This document shows, one piece after another, positions 59,601 to 64,000 of a stretch of 64,000 bases of DNA (its first letter is position 1; every line of letters starts with the position of its first letter). The DNA comes from Prosapia bicincta. Taxonomy: Eukaryota; Arthropoda; Insecta; Hemiptera; Cercopidae. Under the pieces are notes generated by a model. The model saw nothing but the letters and a program-made list of their open reading frames with translations. It made no database searches and was not told where the DNA came from. The stretch covers positions 35,960,283-36,024,282 of the forward strand of contig JBAIZL010000007.1 of the NCBI GenBank assembly GCA_036971475.1, written 5' to 3'. The position numbers were made by a program, and so were the translations under genes.

Positions 59601-62600
59601 TCCTGATAAAGTGTTAGATCTTTAGAAATCTAATCCGTTAACGGACTCTTACCAACTGATTTTAAATCAACCTTTAAAGGTCTTTCACAAATTGTTCTGT
59701 ACCAGCTCCTGATAAAGTGTTAGATCTTTAGAAATCTAATCCGTTAACGGACTCTTACCAACTGATTTTAAATCAACCTTTAAATGTCTTTCACAAATTG
59801 TTCTGTACCAGCTCCTGATAAAGTGTTAGATCTATAGAAATCTAATCCGTTAACGGACTCTTACCAAATGATTTAAATCAACCTTTAAAGGTCTTTCACA
59901 AATTGTTCTGTACCAGCTCCTGATAAAGTGGTAGATCTTTAGAAATCTAATCCGTTAACGGACTCTTACCAACTGATTTTAAATCAACCTTTAAAGGTCT
60001 TTCACAAATTGTTCTGTACCATCTCCTGATAAAGTGGTAGATCTTTAGAAATCTAATCCGTTAACGGACTCTTACCAACTGATTTTAAATCAACCTTTAA
60101 AGGTCTTTCACAAATTGTTCTGTACCAGCTCCTGATAAAGTGTTAGATCTTTAGAAATCTAATCCGTTAACAGACTCTTACCAACTGATTTTAAATCAAC
60201 CTTTAAAGGTCTTTCACAAATTGTTCTGTACCAGCTCCTGATAAAGTGTTAGATCTTTAGAAATCTAATCCGTTAACAGACCCTTACCAACTGATTTTAA
60301 ATCAACCTTTAAAGGTCTTTCACAAATTGTTCTGTACCAGCTCCTGATAAAGTGTTAGATCTTTAGAAATCTAATCCGTTAACGGACTCTTACCAACTGA
60401 TTTTAAATCAACCTTTAAAGGTCTTTCACAAATTGTTCTGTACCAGCTCCTGATAAAGTGTTAGATCTTTAGAAATCTAATCCGTTAACGGACTCTTACC
60501 AACTGATTTTAAATCAACCTTTAAAGGTCTTTCACAAATTGTTCTGTACCAGCTCCTGATAAAGAGTTAGATCTATAGAAATCTAATCCGTTAACGGACT
60601 CTTACCAACTGATTTTAAATCAACCTTTAAAGGTCTTTCACAAATTGTTCTGTACCAGCTCCTGGTAAAGTGTTAGATCTTTAGAAATCTAATCCGTTAA
60701 CGGACTCTTACCAACAGATTTTAAATCAACCTTTGAAGGTCTTTCACAAATTGTTCTGTACCAGCTCCTGATAAAGTGTTAGATCTATAGAAATCTAATC
60801 CGTTAACGGACTCTTACCAAATGATTTAAATCAACCTTTAAAGGTCTTTCACAAATTGTTCTGTACCAGCTCCTGATAAAGTGGTAGATCTTTAGAAATC
60901 TAATCCGTTAACGGACTCTTACCAACTGATTTTAAATCAACCTTTAAAGGTCTTTCACAAATTGTTCTGTACCAGCTCCTGATAAAGTGGTAGATCTTTA
61001 GAAATCTAATCCGTTAACGGACTCTTACCAACTGATTTTAAATCAACCTTTAAAGGTCTTTCACAAATTGTTCTGTACCAGCTCCTGATAAAGTGTTAGA
61101 TCTTTAGAAATCTAATCCGTTAACGGACTCTTACCAACTGATTTTAAATCAACCTTTAAAGGTCTTTCACAAATTGTTCTGTACCAGCTCCTGATAAAGT
61201 GTTAGATCTTTAGTAATCTAATCCGTTAACAGACCCTTACCAACTGATTTTAAATCAACCTTTAAAGGTCTTTCACAAATTGTTCTGTACCAGCTCCTGA
61301 TAAAGTGGTAGATCTTTAGAAATCTAATCCGTTAACGGACTCTTACCAACTGATTTTAAATCAACCTTTAAAGGTCTTTCACAAATTGTTCTGTACCAGC
61401 TCCTGATAAAGTGTTAGATCTTTAGAAATCTAATCCGTTAACAGACCCTTACCAACTGATTTTAAATCAACCTTTAAAGGTCTTTCACAAATTGTTCTGT
61501 ACCAGCTCCTGATAAAGTGGTAGATCTTTAGAAATCTAATCCGTTAACGGACTCTTACCAACTGATTTTAAATCAACCTTTAAAGGTCTTTCACAAATTG
61601 TTCTGTACCAGCTCCTGATAAAGTGTTAGATCTTTAGAAATCTAATCCGTTAACAGACCCTTACCAACTGATTTTAAATCAACCTTTAAAGGTCTTTCAC
61701 AAATTGTTCTGTACCAGCTCCTGATAAAGTGTTAGATCTTTAGAAATCTAATCCGTTAACGGACTCTTACCAACTGATTTTAAATCAACCTTTAAAGGTC
61801 TTTCACAAATTGTTCTGTACCAGCTCCTGATAAAGTGTTAGATCTATAGAAATCTAATCCGTTAACGGACTCTTACCAAATGATTTAAATCAACCTTTAA
61901 AGGTCTTTCACAAATTGTTCTGTACCAGCTCCTGATAAAGTGGTAGATCTTTAGAAATCTAATCCGTTAACGGACTCTTACCAACTGATTTTAAATCAAC
62001 CTTTAAAGGTCTTTCACAAATTGTTCTGTACCATCTCCTGATAAAGTGGTAGATCTTTAGAAATCTAATCCGTTAACGGACTCTTACCAACTGATTTTAA
62101 ATCAACCTTTAAAGGTCTTTCACAAATTGTTCTGTACCAGCTCCTGATAAAGTGTTAGATCTTTAGAAATCTAATCCGTTAACAGACTCTTACCAACTGA
62201 TTTTAAATCAACCTTTAAAGGTCTTTCACAAATTGTTCTGTACCAGCTCCTGATAAAGTGGTAGATCTTTAGAAATCTAATCCGTTAACGGACTCTTACC
62301 AACTGATTTTAAATCAACCTTTAAAGGTCTTTCACAAATTGTTCTGTACCAGCTCCTGATAAAGTGTTAGATCTTTAGAAATCTAATCCGTTAACAGACC
62401 CTTACCAACTGATTTTAAATCAACCTTTAAAGGTCTTTCACAAATTGTTCTGTACCAGCTCCTGATAAAGTGGTAGATCTTTAGAAATCTAATCCGTTAA
62501 CGGACTCTTACCAACTGATTTTAAATCAACCTTTAAAGGTCTTTCACAAATTGTTCTGTACCAGCTCCTGATAAAGTGTTAGATCTTTAGAAATCTAATC

Positions 62601-64000
62601 CGTTAACAGACCCTTACCAACTGATTTTAAATCAACCTTTAAAGGTCTTTCACAAATTGTTCTGTACCAGCTCCTGATAAAGTGGTAGATCTTTAGAAAT
62701 CTAATCCGTTAACGGACTCTTACCAACTGATTTTAATGCAACCTTTAAAGGTCTTTCACAACTTAAAGGTCTTTCACAAATTGTTTTGTACCAGCTCCTG
62801 ATAAAGTGTTAGATCTATAGAAATCTAATCCGTTAACGGACTCTTACCAACTGATTTTAAATCAACCTTTAAAGGTCTTTCACAAATTGTTCTGTACCAT
62901 CTCCTGATAAAGTGGTAGATCTTTAGAAATCTAATCCGTTAACGGACTCTTACCAACTGATTTTAAATCAACCTTTAAAGGTCTTTCACAAATTGTTCTG
63001 TACCAGCTCCTGATAAAGTGTTAGATCTTTAGAAATCTAATCCGTTAACAGACTCTTACCAACTGATTTTAAATCAACCTTTAAAGGTCTTTCACAAATT
63101 GGTATGTACCAGCTACTGATAAAGTGTTAGATCTTTAGAAATCTAATCCGTTAACAGACCCTTACCAACTGATTTTAAATCAACCTTTAAAGGTCTTTCA
63201 CAAATTGTTCTGTACCAGCTCCTGATAAAGTGTTAGATCTTTAGAAATCTAATCCGTTAACGGACTCTTACCAACTGATTTTAAATCAACCTTTAAAGGT
63301 CTTTCACAAATTGTTCTGTACCAGCTCCTGATAAAGTGTTAGATCTTTAGAAATCTAATCCGTTAACGGACTCTTACCAACTGATTTTAAATCAACCTTT
63401 AAAGGTCTTTCACAAATTGTTCTGTACCAGCTCCTGATAAAGTGTTAGATCTATAGAAATCTAATCCGTTAACGGACTCTTACCAACTGATTTTAAATCA
63501 ACCTTTAAAGGTCTTTCACAAATTGTTCTGTACCAGCTCCTGATAAAGTGTTAGATCTATAGAAATCTAATCCGTTAACGGACTCTTACCAAATGATTTA
63601 AATCAACCTTTAAAGGTCTTTCACAAATTGTTCTGTACCAGCTCCTGATAAAGTGTTAGATCTTTAGAAATCTAATCCGTTAACGGACTCTTACCAACTG
63701 ATTTCAAATCAACCTTTAAAGGTCTTTCACAAATTGTTCTGTACCAGCTCCTGATAAAGTGTTAGATCTATAGAAATCTAATCCGTTAACGGACTCTTAC
63801 CAACTGATTTTAAATCAACCTTTAAAGGTCTTTCACAAATTGTTCTGTTGCAGCTCCTGGTAAAGTGTTAGATCTTTAGAAATCTAATCCGTTAACGGAC
63901 TCTTACCAACAGATTTTAAATCAACCTTTGAAGGTCTTTCACAAATTGTTCTGTACCAGCTCCTGATAAAGTGTTAGATCTATAGAAATCTAATCCGTTA
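56671..64000. repeat. 106-bp palindrome-rich satellite array (about 69 copies, runs off the window)
   Basis: The unit starts TGATTTTAAATCA and recurs every 106 bp (56779, 56885, 56991 and on). Each unit contains several palindromes: TGATTT-T-AAATCA, ACCTTTAAAGGT (perfect), TTAGAT..ATCTAA around an AGATCT site, and TCCGTTAACGGA (perfect). Variants include AGATCTTTAG/AGATCTATAG, GTGTTAG/GTGGTAG, GTTAACAGACCC and a 1-bp-shorter ATGATTTAAATC. A rare unit with TTTTAATGCAACC and a 20-bp internal duplication occurs at about 58477 and again at about 62731. The two are roughly 4.25 kb (about 40 units) apart, indicating large-scale higher-order duplication. Confidence 0.98.

Noticed and set aside
56671..64000. 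Centromere call for the 106-bp satellite
   Set aside because: Size and palindromes would fit, but a centromeric role cannot be inferred from one window, especially with 17 other arrays nearby.
1..64000. Telomere-type repeats
   Set aside because: No TTAGG/TTAGGG-type short tandem runs were seen at either edge or inside.

Overview
The window looks like a gene-poor stretch of a metazoan, probably invertebrate, nuclear genome. The evidence is AT-rich non-repetitive DNA, eukaryotic-type splice-site motifs, and remnants of animal DNA transposons (hAT, pogo/Tigger-like, a FLYWCH/MULE transposase) plus a LINE-like reverse transcriptase scrap. I found no bacterial gene, operon, rRNA, convincing tRNA or CRISPR array. 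No intact, recognisable protein-coding gene is present. The species cannot be named from the sequence.

By my count about two thirds of the 64 kb (roughly 42 kb) lies in 18 separate tandem arrays with mostly unrelated units. In order, the periods are: 91 bp (1-9945), 292 bp (10330-16160), 124 bp x3 (about 17 kb), 155 bp (20.2-22.3 kb), 49/51 bp (22.8-24.6 kb), 94 bp (25.3-26.0 kb), 128 bp (26.1-27.2 kb), 107/111 bp (29.2-33.4 kb), 79 bp x2 (34.1 kb), 161 bp x2 (36.4 kb), about 75-80 bp (37.2-38.7 kb), 115/111 bp (40.3-42.5 kb), 41 bp (43.2-43.9 kb), 92 bp (45.9-47.9 kb), 113 bp (48.6-49.2 kb), 38 bp (50.4-50.6 kb), 63 bp (51.2-52.4 kb) and 106 bp (56.7 kb to the right edge). Several carry higher-order structure. 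Many are bracketed by a short direct repeat, as expected if each grew from local single-copy sequence.

The most striking part is 20.2-27.2 kb. A non-autonomous hAT-like element (22206-26151, 15-bp perfect terminal inverted repeats, near-matching 8-bp target duplications) has had BOTH of its junctions with flanking DNA turned into tandem arrays (155-bp units on the left, 128-bp units on the right). Inside it sits a pogo/Tigger-like element (22324-24824, TA duplication), whose degenerate transposase 3' region has expanded into a 49/51-bp array. A further 94-bp array lies in the hAT interior. This is a nested transposon-plus-minisatellite structure.

Other mobile-element remains: a broken FLYWCH/MULE transposase pseudogene (18024-18899, minus) flanked by a 28-bp inverted match; two copies of a palindromic MITE-like family (19.2-19.6 and 52.9-53.2 kb); a foldback element with subrepeats (35.9-36.5 kb) whose right arm was duplicated; another palindrome at 27.6-27.9 kb; and a LINE RT scrap at 42.8-43.0 kb. 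The intervening 'unique' DNA holds only weak coding candidates: an exon-like segment with good splice sites at 44106-44329 (minus), an open stretch at 50765-50965 (plus), and the 63-bp array, which reads as a 21-residue peptide repeat on the minus strand.
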